DNA of 64,000 nt from Taenia hydatigena (lineage: Eukaryota > Platyhelminthes > Cestoda > Cyclophyllidea > Taeniidae), in contig JADWOT020001188.1 of the NCBI GenBank assembly GCA_036345935.2, forward strand, positions 124,001 to 188,000. The letters run 5' to 3'. The position numbers were made by a program, and so were the translations under genes. The notes under the pieces were generated by a model. It made no database searches and had not been told where the DNA came from. It saw nothing but the letters and a program-made list of their open reading frames with translations. Positions 21,150-33,330 of this stretch are shown in pieces; the first letter of the stretch is position 1; the number at the start of each line of letters is the position of its first letter.

Positions 21150-22850
21150 CGAACTAGCACAGTCAACTCCCGCATTTAACAAACCGTCCCTACTTATCTG
21201 ATCCTTCATTAACTCGTTTATTTGGAATACGCCTCTTCAGAGCTAGCATCTCGAGTGAAGGCGAAAAGTCGCATTGACATTGGCAGAATTTACATTCGAT
21301 TCGCAGCGAGTTACTGAACTAGCATCGTTGACAATGCAGTCGGTGTTTGTTGTGTTTAGACGCCTAGCTTTGCATTTCAGTGGTGCTCCCTTCGCTGCTG
21401 ATGGCAGTATTTTTGATGAGACAATGATGTGTATGGAGGACTGCAATATTATTCGCAAGACTGCATGAAATGGCACCTTTCCTGCTTTCCCCTCGAATTT
21501 CTCTCCCTTTCCCTACTAAGGTCGAGTCCGTGTTTTATTATTTTTAACGCAAAACCACCCTTTCTGCTTTACATTAACTAAAAAATACAACTTCATTCCC
21601 TCATTGCTTTCTGTAACTGAGGGCCGCTAAACAGCGCTCTAAGACTGCCCATTGAAGCCATGAATCGTTGAGAAAAGATGGCCGGCATTACCGCCACCAC
21701 CATCACCGATGCACCGCCGACACGGGCGGAAAATTGGTCCGAGCATTCATTCAAATGTGTCCGCGGGGCCACTCCGTGACACATTATTGCCGCATGGCTC
21801 GCTGCAAGTGCAAGAGGTCATTCCCATAAATTCCAAAACATTACTATTTTCTCATTCACTTTCGCATCATTCCAACACCAAAAAGAGAGGATAATTACAC
21901 GCAAATGTACGCCCTCACTACTGCCTTCGGTAAGTCAGCATAAACGAGTGCTAAGTATTATTTTATTATTAAAATTTCCATCTCACTACCTTCGCGTAAT
22001 TTTGGCCACTCGCATGGACACAACTTCACATTTCTGCTATTAAATTTGTTTCCTTCACTGCTCAGTCACAACCTTCTCGAATGCACTGCATCAATCGCTG
22101 AAACAGTCTTCACCAACAACTATGAAATACGCAAATTTCAAATCATCGTCCCTTACTACTGGGAAGGACCGGTTCAATCGCTCCGTACAGTACCAAATCG
22201 CCGCACTTCCTGATCCAACGACTTCTTGAAGTGAAGGTGACAGTCCACCGAAAGTGCTTACCGATCCGCCTTTTTCTAATGCCACGTTAGGGGTTCGCAT
22301 TAGTGGGAAGTCAGCGTTCTCTCCGTGATTACAGTTGGTAAGAATAAAATTTACACCTTTAAATGCGTTTAAACCTTTCCACCGATTGGTTCAAACGCAA
22401 ACACCGGCTACTGCTAGTACTTTAAGGCTACAAAATACTTCATTTGCAATTTCCTTCAAGATTTTCTACCTTTTCAAGATACAAGAAACCTGACAGCTGT
22501 AAAAACAACACCTTACCAGCCGTGTTTTTGAAAGAAACCCACGTTTTATGCAAGCATTGATATAACCTGCTACAAGCACATCACCGTTGTTTTGGTTTTG
22601 TTTACTTGTAAAAGTCAAGACAGTACTTGCATTTCAATGATCAAGTCAACTGCATAGAGGCTTTACATAAATCCAAGAAAGGCAGACAAATCAATACGGG
22701 TAATTCACTTATACACCTAGACAAAACGCACTATCCTCAGCGAGTCTGTAAAAACCTTAAGCTCTTGTGCATCCACAAGATGGGCAGGCGCCATTAATAA
22801 CAACTAATGAATGTAAGGGGCTTACGAGACTGTTGTTGCGATAGGAATCG
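21150..22850. other. no gene confirmed; scattered donor-like sites
   Basis: The interval has several donor-like sites after short open pieces: GCCTTCG|GTAAGT near 21932 following MYALTTAF, and CAGTTG|GTAAGA near 22340. A plus-strand frame at 21274-21468 (64 codons) overlaps a minus frame. Nothing chains into a gene, and no repeats were seen. Confidence 0.3.
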
Positions 22851-22858
22851 TTGGATAA

Positions 22859-22969
22859 ATGAACGTGTCTGTCATCGACGATGTCCTCACATACGCAGCA
22901 GCAGTCGCGCCAGCGGCATCGGCGAAAGCAGAGCGTCGAAAGATTGAGTCGCCACCCAAGTCGGTGTAG
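22859..22969 (+). CDS. small Ala-rich open frame, 36 codons
   Basis: The ATG begins MNVSVIDDVLTYAAAVAPAA and ends SPPKSV before TAG. The surrounding 150 bp are more GC-rich than their neighbours. The same frame continues after the amber codon with Pro/Thr-rich residues. About 130 bp on, CTAATAG precedes a frame reading KRTSTEAPSLKADTRDHHKF (about 23103-23220). Either could be exon fragments of one gene, but no confident donor links them. Confidence 0.2.
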   Translation: MNVSVIDDVLTYAAAVAPAASAKAERRKIESPPKSV

Positions 22970-23339
22970 CCGCATCCGACTACCGATGTGCCGCCGCCGA
23001 GCACTCAACAAACCTCCGTCCTCCACGTAATTCAGGAGCCGTTGTGCATGGAATGCTAAATAGTTGTAAGATGTAAATGCATTCTTGCCCTCTTTCTAAT
23101 AGCAAAGCGTACATCGACAGAGGCACCCAGCCTCAAGGCCGACACGAGAGACCACCACAAGTTCACCCAGGCAGTAAACCACAGCCACTCCCCCTTCACC
23201 TTCTTGGCATACATCCCCCGCCAATAAGTAACCAGTCGACCGTTTTCGTTAACAGCCTCTACGCGAAGGCTTGCTCAAGCCACCACTGGATGGGTAGTGG
23301 CCTGTGCTCTTCTCGGCAGATGCCTCGTCGCTGATTCAT

Positions 23340-26300
23340 CCGCCTTTGGTGGTTGGCCGATGGTTCTGGATCAATACAATCGATAAGACTAGCTGCTGTG
23401 TATTGGTTGTCTGCCTATTCAATCGGTCTGTCCATTTACTTATCCATTCGATCCACGACGGGTTGGGCTGAGAGCAATCTCACAAAACTAGATGAGTGGG
23501 AAAAGATTTCAGCAAAATGATTTTTGCATTCACTTAGGAAATCGTTGCGTAAAACTGGCAATTGTTGCAAAAACATGCCCATTTTCACAGCATATCGTCG
23601 AATACGATACTAGTGCAGCTCGGTGTACGAGTGTTCTAACTCATCTTCGATGCTTTGTTGCGAAGCGATTCGTACCCATTTACCTTATTGCGCAGGAGAG
23701 CCAGGCCATTTCGAAGACCAATGCTAGTATTCATAGGTCCACTCCATCCATGTCTGTTTCATATCCGCACAGGCAATTGGCTGATATCGTAACGGACATC
23801 GTAAAACTTAATGCTAGATTTGCGCAATAGGCAAATCTTGCATTTGTTTAACTAAGTTTGCCTAATAGATCGTAATTGTAAGGCATAGCATTGACAATTT
23901 TGAGTTACGATAAGTAGGAGAACACTTCACCAGAAGAGCGGAACTGCAAGAAAGGTGAGTTGGTTTATTGAAGATTTTGCCCCTTCGATTCGCCATCATT
24001 TATGCATCATTCCACCCGTCCATCCGCTTCCCTTGGCCTAATTTCTTCGTCTCTCGCTCTTTTCCTTTACCCAGATTGAGGTGAGCACTTTGTGGTGGAG
24101 TAGAACAGTACCTAAATGCCCAAGAGGCAACCAGCTCAAAAGAAAGCATGAGGAAAAGTGAGCGAGGATTAGCATTCTCGATAGGGCGGCACATTTCAAT
24201 CGAAGCACTTTAGTACTGTCCCCTTTGAATGCACAATAATGCAGAAAAGTGGCTCAAGGCGGAAAAGCACAAAGGCAGATGATATTTGACCTTGCACCAG
24301 TCGGCGGCATTAGGAGTCAGTCACCACGCGACATGCGCAACTAATCGATTTAAACGTGTCAGATTGAAAGAGGTCAATCATCACACAGACAACCTTTGGA
24401 CATGTTCAGCTGCTCGTTAATTCATCTGCTTCTGCTCATTTGCTTCACTACATCGTTTCTGCCATTCAGTTCGCCAGTGCCTTCGTCTTAATTCGTTTTC
24501 TACTCGCCTCCGGTCTTCTTTTTGTTCTCCACCTCCGTCGTCTCCATCCTCGTCTACTCGTCAGTTTCAATATTCCAACCCGCCGTCCTTGAGACGTCAA
24601 AGGACCGCACCAGATAGATGTAGTAGAAATTAGGGGTAAGTTGTGCATGTCGCTATTATTACATCTGATATCCCATGTGATGCGCGTAGAAAAAGAAAGT
24701 TTTGCTTAATCTCTTCAAGCATTCTGTTGAAAAGAAATCCACATTCCCTCCACAAAGCTGAACGCTTCATATTTAACTCAGTCAAGTGGCCAAGTGAGCA
24801 GGTAAATGCATCATCGATGCATTGATGAAAACATGGGAGAAAGAGAGGAAACAGAGAAGACTACAATAAAGCACCGTGCAGAGTCATCCAACGGTGTCCA
24901 CTTCTAGCCAACTTTTTCTCTCTCACGCTCCCGAATTATTACCAAAATGGTTTTTAAAGGGATTCGCTACCGTTTGGTATGACAAGAAGATGGGTGTAAG
25001 TTTCGTTGAGATTTTCCCAGAATAGACAATATTCAATGTTCAGTTGTGGAATGAACCGAAATGCGGAGTTGGACACTAGCGATAGCTAGCCTCAGTTTTG
25101 CACCGCAATCCCGTTTGTTTGATGGATGCTTGGAAGGCTTTCGTGTGGAACAATTAGTCAGCACTCCTGAAATACTCAGAATAGTCTCAATCAACTGTGG
25201 AAAGTGGTCTCAGTGTACAACGCAGTTTATTTTGTGAACTTGAGAATGATTGCTTTCATCCATTAAAGATTACCTCGTATTGCGCTAGTTATGCGACCTT
25301 TCTTTGGCAGACTTACAATTGCCTTTGAATGTTCGCAAGAGGCAGTTATTCAAATAATTTGTACATATCCGCGACTAGCGCTAATAGTGATAATTTCAAA
25401 AATTTAGCACGATTTCACAAGTCACTGGCTTCAATTGCGTTTTACATTTTGCTATGGGCGTAGCAATTGTAGGCTCATTTATCTGAGCTTTAGTGCAACT
25501 CAGCAAGTTGCGCTGAATTGCTTCCTACCAACACAAGCTCGGCTAGCAGTCCTAATGAACAGCCGAGGGGACCTAAACTAGATACAATGTCCATGTAGAG
25601 TCACACGGTTAAGATGAGGAGGTGTCAGCTCTGTGCATTAGACCCGTGTCTCAACGACTGCACGATCCTAGTTAGGAAACCATGCAGATTACGCCTCACC
25701 CTTAACATTGCCATCTTCCCTGCATAGTTGGCCATCGTGGCCATACACCGCAGATACATCAGGTTCAAAAGGAGGAAATCTGAACAGTATTGTATGGAGA
25801 ATGAATGCCTTCAGTAGTCTTTACAAATAGCAAATATGTGGCTGCGCATATTATTAGGTCAAGCAAATGAATTTTATCTATCAGTCGGAGAAAATGGTGT
25901 TTTTTGGCAAATTATAAAACGCCTACTTAAGGGATGGGAAAGCCGAGACGCTGTTGTCATGGAAGATGTTAGAAAGCTTGGATCCTAAGGGCTAACCTTA
26001 TAGGATTTGCAGCACTTTGAGTTCCCTTGGAAGTCGCAGGAGAAACTAATTACAACCTACAGGCACCACATGCTTATGGCCTACACAACAGTGGAATAAA
26101 TCAAACAAATTTCATGAAAGATTTGGCTGCACTATAGTGATTAACTAGATGTCTCGGGTAAATACGTTGGTACTAAAGCTCTTACAAGTGGAAGGCTTGA
26201 TCTTGCGCATTTCTGGCATGTCAAAGTGACGCATTTTCCATTGTCCACTATTAGTCTAGAGCAAATGCCCAAATCAAACAATCACGTCAAAGAATTTAAA

Positions 26301-26900
26301 TTGACAAGCTTATAAACAGCACACAATATACTTCGCTAGTTATGCGCAGGTGTCGTGCCAAGCATCGTTTCGGTGCTTATTTCGATGTCTATTTCTCAGA
26401 TGCGCATTTATTACCGCATAGTAAATTTTACGCTAATAATCTCGCATCAAGCCATCATCCGGTCACGCGGTGTGCGAACATTTGAAATTGGGTCATCGTT
26501 AACCAGACGTGAAATAAAAAGCTGTGTGAACGCAAAGGTGCAACAATCGTTAAATACTTTCTACTTTGAACGAGTAAACAGTCTATAGTTTTGCGTACAT
26601 TATATTTCAAATCAAGGTTGGCATACCCACCTGAAATGAACCACAATATCCCTTTAATACAAGTGATGGATAATCGCACGTTGCCTAAACGAAAAGGCTG
26701 CTACCGTGATTCCCAAACAAAGTTTTAACGATGCTTCCACTGCGGAGATTGCAGCTGAGTACATTGAAGCATCATAACGCAGAAGGAAATTCGGATTTTT
26801 TTAAAGCAAGAGCACTTTGAAAGCAGTGCGATTTTCGACTTGCATATGAATCCCTACCTTGCATTGTTTCACAACAGTGAGGCTAGCAACGCTCAACGGA
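23340..26900. other. no gene recognised
   Basis: A 112-codon plus-strand frame (23492-23830, start MSGKRFQQND) has no additional support. A segment at about 24700-24800 ends CAG|GTAAAT and is Lys/Arg-rich. I found no repeats, RNA genes or paralogous matches. Confidence 0.3.
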
Positions 26901-26989
26901 AGGGTAGAAACAGGTGGGTAGCGTCCAAAAGATAAGAGAGAAGACAAAGCGGCTCATTTTCGCACTTTCGTAGCAAAGTAAACACCAAA

Positions 26990-27160
26990 ATGCTCTTATG
27001 TGTATGCACTGCACTTGTTGTGCTAATGCTCGGGATGGTCAAATGCGTCCATGCGTTATTTGCTACACTTGCCGGAACAATGTTCCAGTTGTTTCAGGAA
27101 TGGACTTCATTGTTCAAAGGCCAAAGTCCGAATGAGAACTTGAAGTATGCAGTGGCTTGA
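26990..27160 (+). CDS. small secreted-peptide candidate, 56 residues
   Basis: A complete single-exon frame starts at ATG in a favourable context (ACACCAAAATG) and ends TGA. The N-terminus MLLCVCTALVVLMLGMVKC is a typical hydrophobic signal sequence. Cleavage after VHA would leave a mature peptide of about 34 residues beginning LFATLAGTMFQLFQEW, with an amphipathic look and no cysteines, ending KYAVA. An AATAAA lies 38 nt after the stop. No family is recognised. The frame is below usual ORF-length cut-offs, so annotation pipelines could miss it. A chance hydrophobic ORF is the main alternative. Confidence 0.38.
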   Translation: MLLCVCTALVVLMLGMVKCVHALFATLAGTMFQLFQEWTSLFKGQSPNENLKYAVA

Positions 27161-27197
27161 ATAAGAAATGCGTTGAAGTTAAATATCTCATAAAGTT

Positions 27198-27203
27198 AAT
27201 AAA
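27198..27203 (+). terminator. polyadenylation signal AATAAA
   Basis: A canonical AATAAA starts 38 nt after the stop codon of the 56-residue candidate, a normal distance for a short 3' UTR. The hexamer is frequent in AT-rich DNA, so position is the only support. Confidence 0.4.
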
Positions 27204-27209
27204 GGTCAT

Positions 27210-28195
27210 GACCAGGATTAGGTCTGATCCTTAGATTAGTTAAGATGTTTTACCTAAGGCTCTCAAGGGACGGAACAGATCTATCTTTGGCATCTTTAAG
27301 TAAAAATCATATAAGCTCAACTCTAGATCGCGGCGTCATTGGACAATCATAGCCCTCTATGTCTGCCACAATTGCATGAATGGATCGGAAGTCACGCAAG
27401 CATTCCTGTTCGGATCAGTGAGTTTTACCGCTTAGTTGGCTGTCGCCTATGCATGTGAAAATGTGATAAGTACGAAAACTATCATCAGTCGCATGGAGTG
27501 AGTTAAGGCATGTTCCGCACCTATCAGGGAAAAATGAAGAACAAGCTAGTGAGAGTGAAAAACACAGGGGAGAAGAAGGAGGAGCTGGTTTTTATTTCCG
27601 TGACAAAGTTATCACTAACGCAATATCACTGACATACTTATGACGATAAGAACTCATTAATCCCTCGAGCAGCTTAAAGTAGTCATCACTGAGTAGCATA
27701 TCGCTGCCAGGCTGAAGCCGAACTCTTATCCTTTCTACTTGGTGGAAGTGGAAATTCACATGGGTAGGCATCCCGCATCTTAAAAAATCGTTCAATGTTC
27801 ACATGTAGGATCTAGATGAGGCGATGAGAGCAGTACACATAAGCCGCCTTCGGTTTCATTCGCCAAAATTAATGCCACATTACGCTCTGTAACTTGTTAA
27901 ACCTGGCTAGATTTCAAATGCCTTTCTTACTGTTTTGTGGGTCATGTATCACCACTTCAGACACAACTCTCTGAATGGTCACATTTCATGGTAAAGCATA
28001 TCATTTGACAGGTCGGTTGGGCTATGCTACGAGTTACTATGCTGGCCTGAGACATGGATAGGAAACCAGCCATACTTGACTGCCTCCTAGCATAAGTCTG
28101 AGTACTCCACGTTTGCCCGCACTTACTTCTAAATATGATATTGCAAATGTTCACATTTTTTCTTTGATGAAATTACATTGGAGCAAGGCCAAGTC
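27210..28195. other. no gene recognised
   Basis: Mixed-composition sequence between the small peptide candidate and the minisatellite. Short minus-strand frames (27795-27592, 28154-27957) are unsupported. Confidence 0.35.
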
Positions 28196-28199
28196 AATG

Positions 28200-28460
28200 G
28201 TAGTATTGATCCCCTCGTGATTGCGAATTTTGTCCTCACTGGATGGAGTTTGGTAGTATTGATCCTTTCGTGATTGCGAATTTCGTCCTCACTGGATGGA
28301 ATTTGGCAGTATTGATCCTCTCGTGAGTGCGAATTTCGTCCTCACTGGATGGAACTTGGTAGTATTGATCCCCTCGTGATTGCGAATTTCGTCCTCACTG
28401 GATGAACTTTGGTAGTATTGATCCCCTCGTGAGTGCGAATTTCGTCCTCACTGGATGGGA
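28200..28460 (+). repeat. 53-bp minisatellite, about 4.9 copies
   Basis: Units begin at 28200, 28253, 28306, 28359 and 28412, each starting G(T/C)AGTATTGATCC and containing CCTCACTGGATG. Units are about 90-98 percent identical. Each holds an interrupted palindrome: GTGAG (or GTGAT) pairs with CTCAC, around CGAA-T-TTCG. Units 3 and 5 have the perfect GTGAG arm. Confidence 0.97.
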
Positions 28461-28472
28461 TGGGCATGCATG

Positions 28473-28492
28473 TCGGTCGGTCGGTCGGTCGG
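28473..28492 (+). repeat. TCGG tetranucleotide microsatellite
   Basis: About five TCGG repeats directly follow the minisatellite after a short spacer (GGGCATGCATG). It is GC-rich relative to the surroundings. Confidence 0.9.
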
Positions 28493-28699
28493 CGTGAGGC
28501 GCACACACAACAGCCAGTGGGGTGTCAGTGTGAGCACGCTTTGGCCGGTTGTATTGGATGTTGCGTGAGGCATGCAGGCGCAGACCATTGGTGAATTGGG
28601 GCCAAGTGTGGTGAGTGCGGTGCAGCAAGTTGCACCAAATCCATGCTTAGTCTGCTCCCACACATGTTATATGAATGCAAATGGGTGTGGAATGTTTAA

Positions 28700-30380
28700 T
28701 CATCAAAAACGAATGAAGAAATGTTAACTGTATTATTTATTTAAGATGACCTTGAGTAGTTAAGTAAAAGGTAGACATGAGTATCTTGCTTTAAGCACCG
28801 GACAAAGTGAATCGATGCAGCATGACTTCATGTTACCAACGGTTCCAACCCTTAAATGATGCCTCCCATTTCACGGATTGCGCTGTTTAGGATCATCATA
28901 CCCTAATGAGACCCCCAGTAAGAAATAAATACTACAGAATCAATGCCGGTCTTATTTGCGGAATTTAATACTGCAAATACATGCGACATTGACCGAAAAG
29001 TTCTGCCCCTACTGTAGTTCCCAGCTTATAGCAGAATCAAGAAGCGATCAGCTACGCTCACTGCAAAGATAAACGAGAAAGGAGTCAACGTTGCGATAAA
29101 TGGAGTCACACTAAGGAAACATTATGTTTTGTTTTGACCCCTGCGCACATAATCGTTAGCACGAGACTATGGTTTGCTGTCTTATGGAAGAACCGCTGAA
29201 TGAATTGCATGCTGTCGGATTTCGGGATAGGATAGGGCACTTTAATGACTGTGGCGTACAGAGACGCTCGTTCTATCCTTTGCAGCTATGAAGCAAGAAG
29301 CGAAATCATTCACTAAATGCGAAGAAATTATGCCTTAATTCAAAAATACTTCCACCTCTGCAACCAACCTTGCGAATTCGGCATCACTCTCGGAGGAATG
29401 AGGTTCCGCATGTAAAGATTAAGTGAGAAAATGAAGAAAAAGTAAAAACTCATAGGCTTAACAGTCTAAAGCCATTGACTGGGAAATTTCCAATGCTACA
29501 TTTTCTCCGAAGTCAGCACTGTCTGCTAAGAGTGGTCAGTCACTATGCCATGCAATTCTTAAAGGTTTTAACTAATAAAAGATGACAGAAACTTGAACAT
29601 TTTTTAAATGAGTGTAAGACAATCTATAAGTTGGTTTCGTAACAACGCATTTAAGTATTGATTTAATCTCTTTGATACCTAAAGGATTCAACAATCTTTT
29701 AGTGACTTACGATTAAATAGCAGAAGTAGATGCTCAGTTCCTCAAGGACATGGAGTAATGCAATCTGCCATATTAAGAACAATAATTATTTTGTCGCCAC
29801 CAACACAACGTTTGATGTTTTCACAAATTGCACCACAAGATCGGATTTCCTTCTCATCTTAAGCTTTCCTGTGCGCATTTTAAAGTTAAATAAGCATGAA
29901 TTTTGGAGGGTAAAGTCATGTTAATAAGGAGCTTTAATTCCCAATCACTGCACTGTAAATACGCTTCTATACCCCCTTATTAAGCTGTAGGAGCGACCCA
30001 ACATCCATCGCCTCACAACCACCTGCCACCTCAAACCAAGTATTCACCTCAAACACATTTAGTCTCATCCACACTATCCTCAAGCATTCCTGTCAATAAT
30101 GCTTTTACACTTCCACCTTCTTAAAGTCGTCACCACTGGCAACACTGCGTCGATTACAAACACACACTCCCACACAGACTAAAAGCAAATACATTGCACC
30201 GCATCTCCTCCGATGGCGTGGTGTGGTGCTAAACTACATTAAAAATGCCGGTACATAAGCCATGCGGAGAAGCAGCCTTTAATTGAATGAGTGTAGAAGT
30301 GTAGCTTTAGCGCACCACGTGGTAAGGATTGAGGATGAGTGCTAGCAGCCAAAGCAATGAATCGGTGGAACCAGAAAGGT
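28700..30380. other. no gene recognised
   Basis: AT-richer intergenic-looking DNA. I see no convincing exon, tandem repeat or RNA gene until the tRNA-like sequences. Confidence 0.4.
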
Positions 30381-30405
30381 GACAAGAAACAAAATTAGAG
30401 CTATA

Positions 30406-30465
30406 TTGGCGCTGGGGATAGAGCGTCAAGCTTTCACTCAGGAGGTTGCGGGTTCAAACCATTCC
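30406..30465 (+). pseudogene. tRNA-derived sequence with intact B box
   Basis: The stretch contains a tRNA-like D-arm (TGGCGCTGGGGATAGAGCG), a CTTTCAC loop, and a B-box GGTTCAAACC in the correct order and roughly correct spacing. The anticodon stem does not pair and no acceptor stem closes, so it is not a functional tRNA. It could be the head of a short interspersed element or an old tRNA pseudogene. Confidence 0.5.
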
Positions 30466-30820
30466 TGTAGCTGTGGTAGCGGGGCTTTTGCAACCTCTTC
30501 TGTGCCACCCGATGCTGTGCTTGTACTCACCATGTGTCCTCTTTTTCAATGCATCGTAGCCACATCATCTTCAATCAACCCATTTTCTGCTGGCTGCGAT
30601 CAAGCCACATTGTCGTAAACATTTCGCATTCCTGCCCGCCGCACTAAATCTCTGAACTCACATGCACACTTCTTTTTCATCACCTTTTCTCCTCTGCCTC
30701 CTGCTATCTTCTTCATTGAGTATCACAAAGTGTAGAGTGTGCAGACAGGATGCAAGTGCGACGTGTTCTGCAGGCTGAATGGCGGTGTAGAAAGACAAGG
30801 GAGAGAAGAGTAAAGCTCAC

Positions 30821-30883
30821 TGACGCCGACGTGATTTGAACACACATCTAGAGTCAGAAACCCTACCATGGCGTCAAGAGGCT
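30821..30883 (-). pseudogene. tRNA-Trp-like pseudogene with a CTA loop
   Basis: On the minus strand the D-arm region, the CTGACTCTAGA anticodon arm, and GTGTTCAAATCACGTCGG match the general eukaryotic tRNA-Trp pattern. About 9 nt are missing between the anticodon arm and the T-arm, and several acceptor pairs are lost. The loop carries CTA where Trp has CCA, which would read amber, but the broken fold makes function unlikely. It lies about 0.36 kb from the other tRNA-like sequence, in opposite orientation. Confidence 0.6.
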
Positions 30884-30889
30884 GCCTTC

Positions 30890-32050
30890 GTAGTTTTCAT
30901 GCCACCTTATTAGCACAACTCTTGCTATCAAAAATATCTTATACATCCACATTTTTCTCCTTGTATAATTGTGATCTTTGTGGCCTCTCACCGCAGAAGC
31001 TGCTGCAGAGAGCGGAAATGGTAGGCAGATAGATATGAGTAATGAGTAATGGCACTACTGTCACAATGATCTGTGGAGGGGTCCGCGCGTAAGTGTGCGA
31101 AGGGAAGGGATGAGTAAGCAGGTGGGTAGTCTGGGCTAGGACAGTAGAATCCTCGTCTCTCACTTGTGATCCTTCATTCGGTCGGCCATCACAAATGAGT
31201 CAAACACTCAAGCTAAATCACCTCACGAACTGGCTTTTGCAAAACCACTTTTATTTATTCCAGAGACACCTCAAATTCGATTAAGCGTTTATTCGCCATT
31301 GAATAATTTTGGGCAAGCATATCCAATCATATGCTTTAGTTGAATACTTGTAGTTTAAAATTTAAAGACGCCACCTTTAACGGCGATTGTAGCCATGCAA
31401 AGACCTCGATTAAGCACGCTATATATTTTTCCTCATATTTAGGGATATTAGCGCATATGCATTTATGCCTACGTCAGTCCGATTAGATGTGCTTGTTTTG
31501 GTTAGGGATTTTGTTTCAGGTTATTTAAAAAATCAAGCGGATCAGCTCTAGTTTCGATTCGAGTGGCGAGCTAAAGAGCTGCTTGTGGTCAAATCATTTC
31601 AATCCTTACTTTTGTCGGCAACTTTATCACATCACTTTATCATTTCATTTCACACATGGCTGCCTTCTTTTCATGGTGTATCGCGGATCCACCAGGCTGC
31701 ATTTGTCAGCAAAACGAAGAGAGCAGGCGGGTCGTGGTAAAGTTTGTGGAGCACTTAGGCTCATTTTGCAAAAAAAGTTGTCTGTTTTATTTAACTTAAA
31801 GATTGTTAAAGCGAATGAGCTAACTGCAAAACTCGTAATAATACGCTATTTGATTTCGCTTCAACGCTAAAATTGTAGGCCCCTGCTTGTCTCCAGATCT
31901 CCAAGTTAATTAATACTGTTTTATTTTGGACGCAACAAGGTGCAGTCATGAATAAACCTAGCGTTAATTTAGTCAACATAAACTGCCGAAATTTCCGCAT
32001 TGAGGATGTTCCTCACCACTTCCAATGTTCACTCTGCTGCTTCCGTTTAG
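30890..32050. other. no gene recognised
   Basis: AT-rich intergenic-looking sequence with short unsupported frames on both strands. Confidence 0.4.
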
Positions 32051-32059
32051 ACAAGTTTT

Positions 32060-32590
32060 CTTACTGATTGTAGCTTGTTACACAATACAGCCCTGGATGA
32101 TTCGATGAATCAGAGTGGTTGAGATAATCATCTCTAGTGATTCTAGAACATGCTGTAGGTATGGTGCTTGTTTTATGATGCTTGGTCCTCTTCAAGAGGA
32201 AGTCCGTGGCAAATGATTTCGTTCTACAATGGTACAGCACTGTAGTGGTTGTAGGTGCCTCCTTTCATGGCAACGTATCTGCACGCATGAAATTTTCGAC
32301 TGATTGGACAAGACTGGGTGACAAAGAACTCACAAGTTTATGCAACGCAAATGGATCCTGGCAATTCGCAGACTGACAGTCGCGACTGATCTCATACCAC
32401 TGTGCTTCCAAATGCATAAACTGCAGGGTTGTCGCGCCTGTCACGTCCTAAAATGAGTGAAAGTAAGTTTTGTGCTACGCTGTTAAAAAATAATTTTTGG
32501 TTAAACAGCATGATCTCATGAAGGATAAGGCTCGTTCTCGCAGGGTCAGAATGTGACTCATTACTATAGAGATTGCTCAACTCCACCCAC
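32060..32590 (+). repeat. dispersed repeat family 1, copy 1 (mate 54040-54545)
   Basis: Diverged direct similarity to 54040-54545. Shared anchors include GATGATTCGATGAATC against ATGATTTGATGAATC, GGCAACGTATCTGCACGCA against GGCAACTTATTTGCACGCA, TCGACTGAT and GGATAAGGCT. No open frame is conserved between copies, so it looks like an old non-coding or decayed element. Ends are approximate. Confidence 0.75.
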
Positions 32591-33330
32591 TTAATCGATA
32601 ATAACTTTGAGACGCGAAGTAATTCAGTCTTACATTACCGTGCATCACTCGGAATATTCCTTTTGGCCATAAGACAGGACAAAACAGTATATCACATGAC
32701 TCGCCACACATGCTGCTGCTCCATTCGCCCGCCCCTCAACGAGTAGGAGTTAAAGACAATAGCGCAAGACGCGATTCTTCTACAACGTCTTCAAAAGTGC
32801 CTATTGCCTAGTTAGATGGACTAAGCTCAAGAATCCAGCTTCAGTGTGGTATGCAGAATAAGCAAAGGGATATTGACAGACGTTTATTGTTGCTAATGGT
32901 TTGTAATCAAACAACCCGTTTTGGAAGGCTTTGTTCAAGGTGCGAGTGTCACTACAAAGGAGGATTTTTTCTTGTAAATCTTATCTCTTCTTCAGCGGAT
33001 GAGTTTCGCCGCAACACACTTGAAATGTTCGACTAGACCTTACCTCGTTTTGAAGTTCGGAAGGGGATGCTTTTAATCTGGTCTTAATTGGCCGTGAGAG
33101 TACCCATAAAGACATCCATCTCAGCACAGTAATACGTTGACACCAGTTCTGGAATACTAATCAAGGGGAAAGAACAGTGGCGAAAAATATCCTCATAAGG
33201 AAATAGCCATCATTTACCATCCCTATTTGATTGCGCGGCTCCTCAGTCACCATCGAATCGGTCATTGTAAACATTCTATGTCTTCAGTGGGTTCAAAACT
33301 AGAATTGCAACAATTGTAAAGCATGAACAT

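Noticed and set aside
28200..28460. CRISPR array
   Set aside because: Direct tandem 53-bp units without unique spacers, in a eukaryotic context; it is a minisatellite.
30821..30883. Functional amber suppressor tRNA
   Set aside because: About 9 nt are missing between the anticodon and T arms, and several acceptor pairs are lost.
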